Numbered from the stretch's first letter, positions 11,703-23,661 are shown. The stretch is DNA of 64,000 nt from Myrica gale (GCA_963930655.1 OZ005620.1:1193001-1257000); one strand, 5' to 3'. Notes: generated by a model from the letters alone, not told the origin. Translations and numbers: made by a program.

Positions 11703-14700
11703 TCAGTAGACAAACTCAATCTCACGTAGTTTGCAGTCACCATGAAGTTCAACTGTCAACAGTGCATCTTCAGCATTGTATATGAATTGCTCCTCTTTCA
11801 TGTCCACCATACAACATCTCGGTTTCGAGCTTGAATAGACACCAAACCGGCCACAGCCTCGTCCTTTGATTTTTATTCTGCATCCTGAAAGGTCCACGGT
11901 GCAGTTAAGAGATTCTACTGCCCCTCCTGAGTTGTACATGTCGAGCAATCCTATTGCAGCGAAACGAATATCATTGCCGAAAACCTGTCCACACCAAAAT
12001 GACAGGGTTTGCGTTGGAAAAAATAGATAGAGGTCTTATAGGAAATGAATGTCCATTAGATTACTTACTCTGATTGGCGAGATGGTATATATTTCACATG
12101 TTACTGTTCTCAAAGACACTTCAAGTGTTCCTTTCTTTGGCAGTGTAGAAAGGGATCCTGAAATACAAAGAACTTGATGTTATTCTAGACAAGTAGATTA
12201 TAGATATAGTATGTCTCATCAGATCAACCTAGAGTACAATGTTAACCTGAATTAAAGGCATATATTGCGCAATCTCCATTCCAACTTTCATCTGCTATTT
12301 CTTCAAGAAATTCAATGTCTTGGGGACTAACATCGCATGAGATGGATGTAGAAAGAGATGGGCAACTCGATGTATCCTGAGCTATTTCTTTCAGTGGCCA
12401 ACTTCCTGCTCCTTGACAATTAAAAACACCCATGACCCCAGATAACTTATTCAAGTTCCATATTTTCAACAGACTGCAAAGAATCAATGCACAGAGTGTT
12501 AGATATGAGAACAATAACTAGGTAATCAAAATTTTGCTCTTTGTTAGCAATTTAAGTTTTGGAAATAAGTGGTTATTTGCTTTTGGAATAACTGGTAATC
12601 AAACAATAGAGTCTAAGAGTGCAGAAAAGACGAATTAACAGATTATTTTACCTTTTTCCATCCATTACCGGGTCTTCAAATAAACAGTCTCGAGTAGGCC
12701 GGCCTGCATATCTAGCTCTTAAGATTGACCCATCAGGCAATACTAGCTTTCTGAGGATTTTGAAATCATGATAGCCAGGCTTATCACTGTAATGAAATTG
12801 AACACCCCATAAGAATGTCTTCCTTATACTGGAAAATAAAAGTTAAGAACAATACGATTCTCTTGGAAAAACACATGAAAAAGGAATCAATAGCTATTGG
12901 TTTTTTGGTATTCACCTTACATATACCGCACACCCACCGATTGCTCTTGCTGCAGCATGAAATTCAGCCGTATCATGTTTGCTCTGAATGAAAAAGAACA
13001 AACACATAGTTTTTACAGCTCCCATGGTTTAAGCTTCCCGAAACATGAATTTGATGATTGTATGGGTTTCCATATCTATAGAACGCTAAGTTTCCCAAAA
13101 GTAAGCATCCACTTTCATGTTATTACGTTCTAAATCGCTTAAGATTTAATGAGTCAGAAAAGTTCTGGTAGCTCCATGTGTGAGAAAAAGGATAAAATGG
13201 GCAGGAAGTCTTACATGAAACATGTCCCAATCTGGCACCACAATTTCCCCAAGAAGAAGACTATTAAAAGCCACAGAAGCAATATGTAATGTCTGAAATT
13301 TGGGTTCTCTTGGCATGAAATCCTCTGATGCTCTTGCAACCGCACTCTTCTTTGAACTAAAAGCAAACAAACTCATCAGAGACTACATTCCAACTTGTTA
13401 ACATTATCCGATTAGGTCTTTGAAATCAAGAGAGTAAACATACCTGTAGATTGAGTCTGAGTTGTGACTCATGGAGCAAATCAGGTTATTGTCTTTGAAG
13501 TTCCTTGCAATAGATTGCTCGAGTGCTTCTTGATAGCATCTGGTCAATGCCACCCGTCCACCATAACCAGAACCTAGAGTTTCTATCAAATTCTGAACAT
13601 CCACCTTGACTCCATCCACACCACTGCTTGCAAGATAGCTGTGGAGATCATTATAAAACTCAAAGATTTTCTGGGGGTCTAAAATCCCAACTCCATATTT
13701 TTCCAAGCTGTCCATAGCAATGTCTCTAAGGTTCCCTGTGTTGCCAAGTGATTGAATTGGATAGGCAATCTTTGGGTTGTACTTTTGCATCGTTTCTGAT
13801 GATGGAAGCAGCCCACCCCAATAACCAGCTAAAGCATGCCAAACGTAAACAAATCTGCACGGAATCCGAACCTCCAGGGTCAAAATCACCGAAATTTATA
13901 ATGAATTTTTCCACAGAAATAAACAGAATTCCAGACCCAAAACCTACTTACAAAAAGAAAGAACTAAAACTTCTTATGCAGATGGGGAAAACTTACTTCA
14001 ACCCATATTGGTCTTTGATGTCATCAATAAAATCATGGAGATCGATGCATTTGTTATCAGAACCCGAACTCTTGAACTTACTGTTTTCTTTAATGTCTAC
14101 CAATCTGGTGGAAAACCTATTTGGTCACCAAAGAAACAAGCTGGAATAATTAACAAATTGATAGGGATTGCTTCTAGTTTATAGAGGGGATAACTTGTTA
14201 TTTTTTTTAAAAAAGGCAGACTTACTGTGTCCCTTCAATAAGTGGTTCACCTTCTTCGCAGAATTCATTTACTGTTTCTTGCCATCCATCATCAACGATC
14301 AAAAACTTGGGTGAACAGCCTCCTTCCAAGAAACTGCAGCACAACAAAACCCAAGAGAAGAGTTATTCAACTAATAGAAGCAGTTACATATTGGTGCAAC
14401 TTTTAGTCAAGAAATTGATTGAAGCGTCTATGTCTCTCTTATTGTACCTCTGAAGACCCTCTTTGATCCCTTGTGGATTGACTTCAGTGTAGAAAGCATC
14501 CCATGTGCACCATCCAAACCAGTCTAAATGGGCTGGTATCTTTAGATCAACACAGTAAGTACATCCATCAATTGGAAGGAAATGAAGACATGGTCAAACT
14601 GGTTAAATACTCGAATCTGTGTTACCTTTTTGTTTTCGATGTGGCTGAAAGTATTTTTGTGCTTCTCTAGTATCCTACAGAGTAATACATGTGGAAGCGT

Positions 14701-15817
14701 AAGATATGCAAAAATGGCTACTTTACAATGACAAACAACATAGAGAAGCACTTAGCGTACATACTTGATAGATTCCTTAATGAGCTCAAACGGGTTATCC
14801 CCAGAATTTATGAATACTGCTTCCAGTGATTGGGAGGTTTGAACATTGACATCTCCTGAAGATTGACGAACAGCAATAGAAAATCAGAGCCAAATGAGAC
14901 TACTTTAGCATATGAATCTAAAAGAGAGTACTAGATGAGCCAGCTGACCACTTTCAACGCAAAGTTGAAGCTCATTTTCTGGGCTCCCCTGCAAACTTGT
15001 CCTAAATTGTCCATCCAACACGGGCAGGAAGAGAATGTAGAAGGTGTTTTCAGTGTTTGGCTCAGAAGAAGTCTCATCAAGCAGAGCAAACTCTTGTCTT
15101 GCTTCCAAGAGAAGCATTTGCGTTTCAATGGGAATTTCACAACCCGATTTGCCAACACGAGGTATCATCCACCAGATTTTCACTCTAAAGAGAGACAAGA
15201 ACTTGTATCCTCTCCTGTAAGGACCACAAAATTTTCGTTTCGTACCATAAGAAACAAGAAAAGAGCTGACTACGTACATTATTCACACGGAACTTAATGA
15301 AACAGAATACATTTCTCAGCAACATAGATTTTGCCTCTTATTGAATAGACAAGTGGTTCGAATGTCTAGTGTTTAGCTGTATCATTTCTCAGGAACTTAA
15401 AAGTTGTTGATCGATTATGTCATGTACTAGTGTTATTGTCGGTTTATGTGAGCCTTTAGCACTCATATTTACACCTTTTTTTAAGGCCTAACAAACGCCA
15501 AGCTGTAAAAGAAAACTAGCAAAACCATTATACCCGCCAACAAAAAGAAACAGAGGTAATAACAAAAGGAAAAGAGACATGATTTAGGAAAACAGAGATA
15601 TCAAGATAAATGCAGAGGCAGAGGGCTCAGAGGCTCACTCAAGAACACCGAGAGTGAAAACATGGCGTGAGCTTGGAGAAATTGAAGTTGCACCCATGAA
15701 AGCCGCCCTGGAGCCAACCGGAGAAACCACAACGTTTTCCGGCACCCCGGTCAACACTACATTGTCCCTCACCATGAGACTTCGATCCTTAATCCTCGGC
15801 GAGGCTGTGATCGTCAT
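11703..15817 (-). CDS. Probable galactinol-sucrose galactosyltransferase / raffinose-synthase family (GH36)
   Basis: Members transfer galactose from galactinol to sucrose to make raffinose, or act as alkaline alpha-galactosidases (SIP type); sequence alone does not separate the two. Fourteen exons join in phase: 15639-15817, 14949-15214, 14765-14855, 14626-14674, 14448-14539, 14226-14333, 13997-14116, 13444-13854, 13215-13356, 12916-12983, 12652-12786, 12247-12473, 12069-12157 and 11703-11984. They encode 752 residues, the family size. Landmarks in order: [79 protein letters not shown] (probable GH36 nucleophile Asp in KVDV), [74 protein letters not shown]. The start is the ATG at 15817; an in-frame GTG eight codons upstream is not the start. 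No signal peptide, so probably cytosolic. A degraded tandem copy lies downstream at 7485-10305. Confidence 0.9.
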
Positions 15818-15967
15818 TTCCACCTCCAACGACACCGGCACTCAAAGGTTGCTTCGATATTAGGGAGGAGAAACTTCGGAAAGAGATCTAGATTAATCGA
15901 TATCAGAGCAGAAGGTTGCAACAGTAGATGATCTGAACAGAGGCTACGTGCACAATTTAAGCAGCGT

Positions 15968-15984
15968 GATATATATATATATAT

Positions 15985-16019
<35 letters not shown>
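15968..16019. repeat. (TA)n(GA)n microsatellite upstream of the RFS-family gene
   Basis: A compound tract of about 9 TA units followed by about 16 GA units lies some 150 bases upstream of the ATG at 15817, probably within the promoter or 5' leader. Both TATA-like and GAGA-type elements are possible here; this is inference. Confidence 0.75.
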
Positions 16020-16021
<2 letters not shown>

Positions 16022-18176
16022 CAATTTTGACCTGCTAGGTTATGATATTGAGTTTGGATTGCTGGTTTTTCGTTTATCCGGAAAGGAAGAGCAAAAGGAG
16101 GGAGATAGCAGTTGGAACGTTCCAGACTTCAAATTCCGTGGTCCAGTTGAGGCCTTGACTGTCATGCAGTAGCAGCTCGTACAATCGTGGAGCCAGACCG
16201 AGTTTTCAAGATCGCTGGAGGGATCTTGAATTGCGATTGTACTCTTTAGTCAAAATATGACGAGGATCTCCATTCTCTGAGAACAAGACAGCCAATGATC
16301 TGGAGAGTTCGGAATACATTGCGGTACAGCTGACGTGGCTATGCCTATGAGTAGTATTGAATGTAAGTCCTATCCAGTGGTCCATATATAATTATATTTC
16401 TCCACCTAATAAAAGAACCTTCCGAATCTAGTGGGTTATCTTCACTTTGGCACTTTACTGAAAATGAAGGTTATTTATAAAATGAACATGCTGACAAAAC
16501 TAAATGGGATTGGATTCATTACGACTATTTGACACTCGATGACTATTGGGCTAGTTTGGGACCCTTTGCGTGGATTCTTGTGTGAACTAATATAAAGCCT
16601 TATCCTAAAAAATATATATAATATCTCGGAGAAATATCATAGTAGGTCTCTTCTCAACTAACTCAATGGATGCCTGGAGTCTGATTCCTGTTTTATTCTT
16701 TTATAAATCAGAACAGTGTAACTTTATTGAAAATCAAATACTCTAAAAGTTGATGGGGCCCGCCCGAATACAACCGAGATAAAAGAGATCTATGCTCAGT
16801 ACTACGGGCGAGAGCCCTCCAACATGTCAGTTTTCTGAGATAAAAGGAGTGCAAAAGAACATCATGTTATCTGCTAATTGATGTTAGAGCCATCTGCACG
16901 TCCAAAACTCCTCTCAACTAAGGGGTACCTACTTGAAGCTTTGCACATCCTTAAAGTATAAACAACTTTCTGCACACAAGTGAAGCACTCAACTCAGAAT
17001 CATCTAGAATTTCTAGTCTCCAGAGCTACAAATGGCATTCATAGTCATGAATAGCTCTGAAGGTTATGACCATATTGAAATATTTCCCCCAACTGCAATG
17101 GCCCTGTTTTACCGAAAAAAGAAGAGGGTAATGGCCCTTTTTGGTCACCACATACAGAACTGCACACAACGTTGAACATTTTTAATTTGAAGAACCCCCA
17201 TAGTGCTCCATTATTCTTCTTCTTTTTGACATCTTGGGACACAAAATCCATGGAGGTAAATTTTTGGAACACCTCAGACAGGTGTCATTATCCTTCTGCG
17301 GAACAACTTAATCTTCTCATATCCCAGCATAAAAAGGACATGAAGTTCTCAGTGAGACCTTAGCATGCCTCTAATGGTCTTACTTAAAAGTAGTAGCTTA
17401 GATCTCTGTAAGCATGAGAAAAAGGAACCACCTTCTAACTTCAATAAATTTTATCCTCTATGACCTATGTATTGTGCTTGAGGGCTTCCCAAGTGGTGAC
17501 GTGTAACAGAGAGGTACCAAACTATAGAAACTCTGGAATCCAAGGCAGTGCATACCACAAGCCAAAATGTACCACCTTCATCTGCACAATACTTCAAATA
17601 GACTGGTTACCATAAAGATTTGCTGGAACCTTCTTTATAGCTCAGATCCATCTAGCAATATGTCAGCCGTAGGCGCACAACAGTCTCTTCTGGTTAGTAA
17701 GTAAACATCTTTATTATCAAGTGCCAAATTAAGACCTACTAGGGACCAGTAAAGAAAAATGCATAGGTGAGAACTAATCTGATATGTCGCTTAAAGGAAG
17801 CTTTAAGAGAATTGCAGAGAACTCACCCCACCATGACTCTTTAAACAGCATGGGTTTTCTCGCCATGCATCATGTGTAACTTTCAGCATGTGGTGCTCAC
17901 GTTATTGCTCGAGTGCCTAGTCCACCTTCAAGTCCTGCTGGACAACATGATAGGCCGAATCAAATTACTATCTTGTCAATTAGTCAACAAACATGAGCAA
18001 AGTTTTAGAAAGGAATTGGCACTGAGATAAACCGCACTTTAGCCTCAACTTCCACCCAATTTTTACATAAAATCATTAAAGCAAAGGGTTAAACCTGCCA
18101 CTCAAATCAGAACGCTTGCATATTCCCGTAGAATGATGACAGCCCACCAGAGATTTGCTATTAAGTCGGCAAAAGC
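16020..18176. other. Intergenic, no gene recognised
   Basis: About 2.2 kb between the RFS-family gene and the PPR gene. Small open frames (16020-16172, 17045-17363) show no domain or splice context I can support. The right end should contain the 3' UTR of the PPR gene. Confidence 0.4.
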
Positions 18177-19883
18177 TCAGTTGTTCATTTGAATTCCACA
18201 ATTACGGCGATTAATCTCAACCCAACTGCACCCAGGAAGCTTAATTACAATGCTCTCCTTCATTGCTTCCCGAACCCTTTTGGCCTCATCCCACCTTTCC
18301 CTTGAGGCATAGATACTGGAAAGAAGCATGTAATTCCCAGTATTTTCAGGTTCTAACTTGAAGAGTTGCTCTGCAACAATTTCTGCAATCTCAACATTAC
18401 CATACGTTCTACACGCTGCAAGCAGAGCACCCAAAGCACTGGGCTGTGGTCCCATGGGCATGCTTTTCACTAATTTATGAGCCTCATCAAGTTTACCGGC
18501 ACGGCCCAGCATATCAACCATGCAAGCAAATAGATTAGTGTCAGGCTCAATTTTGTGATCTTTTGTTATGCTTTCCCAGTATCTCATTCCATCTTCGAGG
18601 AGTCCTGCATGGCTACAGGCAGTCAATACTCCAACAAATGTGATTTGATCGGGTTCAACATTTTCTGCCAGCATTCTCTGAAAGATCTCCAGTGCTTTAA
18701 GTCCATGACCATGAGAAGCTAGACCCATGATTAACGCACTATAAGAGACGACATCCCGCCGGGGGATCTCTTCAAATACACTGCATGCCTCTTTTATGTT
18801 ACCACACTTTGCATGCATATCTACCAGTGCAGTAAGCACCTGCTCATTCCGCTTAATGCCTTCTTGATCCACATACGACGCAATCCAATTTGCTGTATCT
18901 GTTTCGCCTAATTGTGCAGATGCAGATATGACAGCAGTCATGGTAAAAGCATCTGGTTTTACATGTGCTTTCTCCATTCTCTGGAAAAGTTTCAGAGCTT
19001 CACTTGGTCTCCCATTTTTTGTATATCCAGAAATCATAGCTGTCCAACAAACTAAACTTGGTTCTGGGATTTCATCAAAGAGAGCTTTGGCCGCATCGAT
19101 GTGCCCATTCTTAGTATAACCCACCAACATTGTAGTCCAAGAAACAGAATTTCTTTCGCGCATCCTATCAAAAACAGCACGTGCTGAACCCAGATCACCA
19201 CTATTTACATAACCCACAATCATCGCATTCCAAGATATTGCATTCCTTACTGGCATCTCATTAAACAATTCCCAGGCATTCACCATATCCTCCCCATGTC
19301 TCGCGTGAGCCCCTAAAAGAGCATTATAAGACACAACATCGCTCCTCTCATCCATTTCCTCAAACACCCGACGTGCCCTCTCCAATCCGCCACATTTTCC
19401 ATACATATCAATCAAAGCATTCGAAACCGGAACACACACATCAAAACCTGTTTTCACGACGCGCCCGTGGACCTCAATTCCATGACAAAGATCGCTCAGA
19501 TCAGCACAAGAATTAATCACAAAAGGGTACGTATAGTTATCGGGTCCGATCCCAACACGAACCATTTGGGCATACAAATCTATCGATTCAGCACAAAGCG
19601 ACAAATTCTTGGAGTAAGCTCTGATAGCGTGGTTAAAGAGAGATAGATTAGGGTTAGGGAAAGAGGAGAAGACAAGACGGGTGTAGCGAGGGGAGGACAG
19701 AGAGGCGTAGAGAGAGACGAGGGTGGAAGCTAAGGAAGCATTTCTGTGGAGATTGAAGCGGACGATGTGGGCGTGGATTTGCTTGAGCTGAGAGATGGAT
19801 GAGCAAGTTTTCAGCAGAGAAGCAGCGATGTCTGCTTTGTTATTTGGGTGTGTTTTGAGAACTACAGCTCGTTGCATCTTCAT
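18177..19883 (-). CDS. PLS-class pentatricopeptide repeat protein with E domain
   Basis: This intronless 568-residue protein begins at the ATG at 19883. PPR proteins of the PLS class bind organellar RNA in a base-specific way and most act in C-to-U editing in plastids or mitochondria. The N-terminus MKMQRAVVLKTHPNNK is short and basic. From about residue 25 the QLKQIHAHIVRFNL segment opens the repeat array, which then runs almost continuously. Examples are VSNALIDMYGKCGGLERARRVF, ISWNAMIVGYVNSGDLGSARAVF and VCWTAMISGYTKNGRPSEALKLF (each an L/S-type repeat). From about residue 470 comes the E domain (ALGALLAACRTYGNVEIAE, then NYMLLSSIYASRERWDEAKRVR) ending with GCSWVEINRR. There is no DYW deaminase domain, so any editing activity would need a DYW partner supplied in trans. 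The target RNA cannot be read here. Confidence 0.93.
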   Translation of the reverse strand: MKMQRAVVLKTHPNNKADIAASLLKTCSSISQLKQIHAHIVRFNLHRNASLASTLVSLYASLSSPRYTRLVFSSFPNPNLSLFNHAIRAYSKNLSLCAESIDLYAQMVRVGIGPDNYTYPFVINSCADLSDLCHGIEVHGRVVKTGFDVCVPVSNALIDMYGKCGGLERARRVFEEMDERSDVVSYNALLGAHARHGEDMVNAWELFNEMPVRNAISWNAMIVGYVNSGDLGSARAVFDRMRERNSVSWTTMLVGYTKNGHIDAAKALFDEIPEPSLVCWTAMISGYTKNGRPSEALKLFQRMEKAHVKPDAFTMTAVISASAQLGETDTANWIASYVDQEGIKRNEQVLTALVDMHAKCGNIKEACSVFEEIPRRDVVSYSALIMGLASHGHGLKALEIFQRMLAENVEPDQITFVGVLTACSHAGLLEDGMRYWESITKDHKIEPDTNLFACMVDMLGRAGKLDEAHKLVKSMPMGPQPSALGALLAACRTYGNVEIAEIVAEQLFKLEPENTGNYMLLSSIYASRERWDEAKRVREAMKESIVIKLPGCSWVEINRRNCGIQMNN

Positions 19884-20904
19884 TCCGCAGAAGTTGAAAC
19901 TTCGTTACCTTCGCCGTCTTTCCCTGCGTGTCTTTCCCGGGCTCTCTTCGACCTTGTTAGGAATAAGGGCGTGTTTGGACTTTGGAGCTTGATTCATTCG
20001 TAAATTAATCCTAGGTTATTAAATACTACCTCCGACATAATTAATAAATCACGTCATTAATTTCAATTAAGAGGGGAATAACTGTCACCCAAGTCAATTA
20101 AACTTGGGGTCTTGTCGCGGCCCCACATATCATAATAACAACAATTTCTTCAAGTACTTGACCTTTAACTATACATAATATACAATCTATATGTGATTAA
20201 TTTCTTCTTAACAAAAAAAAATAATATTTGCTAATATCTATAAATAAATATTTTACATCCCATATTTCATTAAAAAATGAAATTTTCAATAACTCTAGTC
20301 ATTTTAATTATTACTTGATATAGAAAGTGATTTCTACAGGCCATCTAAGAGGTTGTTCGGTTAAGGAGTTTTGTGAAGATTTGTTGTGTTTTGAGAATTT
20401 TTAGGTGATGTTAACTTTATTGATATGCTTGTTGTAATTATTTTTATGTGAAGTTAAAAATGATGTTTGGTTGTATGATTTTTTGTATTGTGAGGATTTT
20501 TATTAAACGAACATCCCCCAAGTTTTTTTCTTAAGCAACGTGAAATTCATTTCATTGATAAGCAGACAAAGTGCCAGATACAAAGCATCGAGGCATAAAG
20601 CTCATTACAACATAAAAAGCCATACGGGTTGTACTACGATGGGTCATAAAGGCCTGAAACAAAATGGCCTTAAAGACCTCAATATTATAGACCCAGAAGA
20701 CCGTGAAGACAAAGCGGATCCAAAGACCCAAACGAACATCTATAGAAAGTGGCGGTCGACGGAAGAATGGGTAGTCACGCACTGCACTCCCACTTCCTCT
20801 GGATAGCATCCACACCAGCGGTCATCTAAGTTAGATGCAACATTGATACAGACACTGCAAATCTGAGAAATAGAGGGGTTTCTTCGTGCCTACAGGGAAT
20901 TAGT
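19884..20904. other. AT-rich intergenic DNA containing a MITE-like insertion
   Basis: The left part is the promoter side of the PPR gene. 20100-20340 is very AT-rich. A MITE-like segment is listed separately at 20354-20513. Frames at 20540-20815 on both strands show no domain. Confidence 0.45.
20354..20513. mobile_element. Candidate short MITE with tgttcggtt / aacgaaca ends
   Basis: The left end reads gttgttcggttaagg and the right end ttattaaacgaacatc. The right end reverse-complemented (gatgttcgtttaataa) resembles the left end, giving an imperfect terminal inverted repeat around an AT-rich core of about 160 bases. No other copy in the window confirms the borders and no target-site duplication is clear. 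Confidence 0.4.
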
Positions 20905-21286
20905 TTACCATGCAAGACCATGACCACCCGTAGAAGTTCCTTCGCGCCATTTGAAAGGAGTAGAGACGTTAGAGCTGCATGAGCACAGATAATTTCCAGC
21001 AAATAAATCGCCCATGTAAGCCTGCCCAATGCCCATTCTTTAATCTCTTCAAAGCCGAACTGATCCACGAGGCTTTAAACCTAGTGGAAAGCCTCTTCCT
21101 CTTTCTGATCAGGAATCTCCTCAAGCTCCGAATTCTAACCTTTGGTCTCCTCCTTCCTACGAACCTTGTTATATTGGACCAGCCCCTCGTCTTCTTCCTG
21201 CATGCTCTCTGATCTTCTGTTTCTTCATCGTACAGACCACCTTCATTTCTCAGTCTGTAGTAGCTGGAATACTTGGTCGAAGCCAT
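20905..21286 (-). pseudogene. Small uncharacterised plant protein gene carrying a frameshift
   Basis: From the ATG at 21286 the frame reads MASTKYSSYYRLRNEGGLYDEE, then a strongly basic stretch (RFVGRRRPKVRIRSLRRF, RKRKRLSTRF) and SALKRLKNG, ending after 105 residues at 20969. As I recall this small plant family, KRLK is followed by a segment like GQAYMGDLFAGNYL. That segment is present (about 20982-21025) but in another frame, because the DNA reads aatgggcattgggcaggctt. A 7-base insertion relative to the expected sequence would account for the shift. After GNYL the family frame continues to a TAA at 20905. The gene is therefore either recently broken or a sequencing/assembly indel is present. 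Function of the family is unknown to me. Confidence 0.55.
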
Positions 21287-21499
21287 CTGGCGCAAGGCAG
21301 AAATGAAGATTCGAACTATATATATATTACATATAAACCTGAAGACAGCCCGGCCAGAAGAGTTTCTGGGGGGAAAAGTGGTGGGGTTGTTTTTCTGCAT
21401 CTTCACGAATCTTTAAGGTTTCTGCTTTCTGCAATTCACAATTCTCTTAGAAGGGAAAAAAGGTGGAGAAATTAGTTGAACGCAATTAATGAAATCATG

Positions 21500-21640
21500 C
21501 TCAAAAGTGCAACGAATCTTGTTCGCCGGGTTCGATCCAAGACCTTAAACACCTTAGCTCAATTCCGAGCGAACGCTAAGACCAGTTGAGTCACCACTCC
21601 AGTGGTGGGACAGACCCACTTGGATTCCTCTTTTATCCCA
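21500..21640 (-). repeat. tRNA-like element with A-box and B-box
   Basis: On the minus strand tggtgactcaactgg resembles a polymerase III A-box and, about 50 bases further, ggatcgaaccc resembles a B-box. No cloverleaf with a sensible anticodon stem could be drawn and there is no A-rich tail on the expected side. It could be the head of a tRNA-derived SINE or a decayed tRNA copy. Confidence 0.4.
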
Positions 21641-21874
21641 CCTTAGCTCAGAAAGGGAGGCAAAAAAAAAAAAGGATATATGCACACGAATAAAAAGTTG
21701 ATTTAGATAAATACCCAAAATTATCTTTCATGGTAGCTACAAGTAAATGTTAAAATGGCACTTTACTGTGTCAGACATGTAATTTATGGCGCTCCTAAGT
21801 TTATATTTCTGCATATTAAAGTGGTGCATGCTTCATTCCCTCGTTTAGGATTTTCTCATGGGAGGGAGGGACGA

Positions 21875-23593
21875 TCAAGCTGCATGTATGAACCTCACCC
21901 ACTGAGACATGCTGGGAATCTCTCCATTCACTACTGTGAGCATGTAATAACCAGGGGGTGCAACAATAGGAGATGGAGGGGCCTCCACAACTGCACTCAC
22001 CCTTCCATCCTCTGCCCTCACAATGCTCTTGCCCCTCAGCTTCAGCATCCTTTGGTTCATAGATACTGAGTGTGTTGTGAATGGTGGAGAATAAACATTA
22101 AACTCCACTACATCACTCGGCCTCCTTCCTAGCCAGAAGCTAACTGTAAACTCCCCACCATGTCTGACTCCATTCTCACCGTGAGCGTGATCGTAATGTA
22201 CGGTCACATTGATTGGCCTGTAATGGTGGTATTGCCGGTCCAAGTAAGGTGGAAGAAATGCTTGTAACCTGAGTTCTGTTGGGTAGGCCACGTTTCTGAA
22301 AGTATACCTACTGTTGGGGTTGCTACCAGCAACTAAGACCCTCCCATCAGGTAAAATAATTGCTGTGGAGTGATACATTCTGGCTATTCTTGTCGACTTT
22401 AGGACTGAGAACCTTCTGCCCACTCTGGAGTTTGGTCTATAGTGGTAAGGTTGGAAGGAAGCATTCCTTGCGTTGTCCCATCCAGCGCAGCCACGTTTTG
22501 CACCGTTGATGATCAGGACATGGCCAGTGGGGAGGATCAACATGTCGTTTAGGAGACGAGGTCCAGGCATGTTTTCCATATTCCACTTGTGTCTGTTCCC
22601 TGTGATCACCATTCTTCCACAAGAGGTCAAGCCCTTCAAGTATCTTCCTTCCTCGGCAGCTCGATAAGCTCCTGAAGCTGCACCACCACAGACCATGACT
22701 TCCACCTTTTGGAACCTGTCACTGTGATTTAACGGAAGAATTACTGAAGAGCCAGAGCTCGGGTAGTTCCTTGAGCCAGCCCCGGGAATCCGAGGGAAGG
22801 TCTTGACTACCCTATGCTGTCTAAAATTGAAAAGGATTGAATCCCGGTTGGCAAAAATGAACAAATTGCCATCAGAAGAAAGGTGCAGGAATGGGTAGAG
22901 GTTGTTTCCTCCTTCACTCCGGTCATAAGTTCTCCGCAAGAATGGAAGATCAAAAGACCCTTCTCGAGGGGTCCTTTTTGGTACAAATTCATAGTTAAAG
23001 ACCCCTCTTCCACCCACAACAATTACCCTGTCATGCCCTGGGAGTATATTATTGGTTGCATACCAGCGATCACTGGATAATGATCTCCTTGATTGCCTCC
23101 AATCACATAAGTGATCCCCACATGGCCTGAAGTATCGAATACTTCGAGAACCAGTGTCGTATCCACCAATTTGTAGAAGCGTTCCATTGCTCATGAAAGA
23201 ACCTGAGGAGCACCAGGGATCAGTGAAAAGCCTGAGAGGCCTAATTCTGTTCCTAGAAATATCGTACTCAACAGAGTGAGCATAGCACGACGAGTCTTCT
23301 AAATTATCTCTAGAGCCAGTGCACCTTCTTCCATTACGACGCTCCCTAAGTCGGTACCCAGACCGGCCCGATCCTGTTTGATCAAACATTAAGACAGTGT
23401 TGTCGTGGGTCAGTGCCATGTGCATAGCCACGACGCCGCTGTTGTGTAGAAGGAGCTGCCATTGCCCTTGGCTCCGTTTCCCTTCTGTGGAACCTGTAGT
23501 CGCCGCATCACTAAACCCAACCAAATTGAATAACAAAAACGTTGCAATAATCAAAGACTTGAAAGCAACAGAATGATGCTTCTGGTCAGCCAT
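21875..23593 (-). CDS. GLOX: Glyoxal/galactose-oxidase-like radical copper oxidase, secreted
   Basis: Plant GLOX proteins oxidise aldehydes or hexose C6 hydroxyls at the cell surface, producing hydrogen peroxide; Vitis GLOX is linked to pathogen defence and Arabidopsis GLOX1/2 to anthers. The gene is intronless, 572 residues, from the ATG at 23593. Residues 1-30 form a signal peptide (hydrophobic LIIATFLLFNLVGFSDA). The Glyoxal_oxid_N beta-propeller spans about 45-430 and the C-terminal Ig-like DUF1929 domain about 445-570. Radical-copper residues appear preserved by position: Cys128 in DPWCSSGSF and Tyr178 in DRWYATN (thioether pair), Tyr407-His408 in ARMYHSTAI, and His508 in THSVSMNQRML. 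N-glycosylation sequons such as NGT, NHS and NVT are present. Upstream lies a clear TATA box. The substrate is not predictable from sequence. Confidence 0.93.
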   Translation of the reverse strand: MADQKHHSVAFKSLIIATFLLFNLVGFSDAATTGSTEGKRSQGQWQLLLHNSGVVAMHMALTHDNTVLMFDQTGSGRSGYRLRERRNGRRCTGSRDNLEDSSCYAHSVEYDISRNRIRPLRLFTDPWCSSGSFMSNGTLLQIGGYDTGSRSIRYFRPCGDHLCDWRQSRRSLSSDRWYATNNILPGHDRVIVVGGRGVFNYEFVPKRTPREGSFDLPFLRRTYDRSEGGNNLYPFLHLSSDGNLFIFANRDSILFNFRQHRVVKTFPRIPGAGSRNYPSSGSSVILPLNHSDRFQKVEVMVCGGAASGAYRAAEEGRYLKGLTSCGRMVITGNRHKWNMENMPGPRLLNDMLILPTGHVLIINGAKRGCAGWDNARNASFQPYHYRPNSRVGRRFSVLKSTRIARMYHSTAIILPDGRVLVAGSNPNSRYTFRNVAYPTELRLQAFLPPYLDRQYHHYRPINVTVHYDHAHGENGVRHGGEFTVSFWLGRRPSDVVEFNVYSPPFTTHSVSMNQRMLKLRGKSIVRAEDGRVSAVVEAPPSPIVAPPGYYMLTVVNGEIPSMSQWVRFIHAA

Positions 23594-23650
23594 GTGATGA
23601 TGATCAAGGGACTATGAGGGGCTGTACGTCTGAGGTTGCGGAGAAGAGCT

Positions 23651-23661
23651 TTTTATATATG
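23651..23661 (-). promoter_or_regulatory. TATA box of the GLOX gene
   Basis: On the minus strand catatataaaaagc lies about 58-68 bases before the ATG at 23593, which suits a short 5' leader. Confidence 0.55.

Noticed and set aside
11148..11729. 193-codon open frame on the plus strand
   Set aside because: It overlaps the RNase H relic in another frame and runs into the RFS-family 3' end. Its Leu/Ser-rich composition looks like frame shadow.
18177..19883. DYW-class editing deaminase
   Set aside because: The protein ends shortly after the E domain (GCSWVEINRR); no HxE/CxxC deaminase motif or DYW tail is present.
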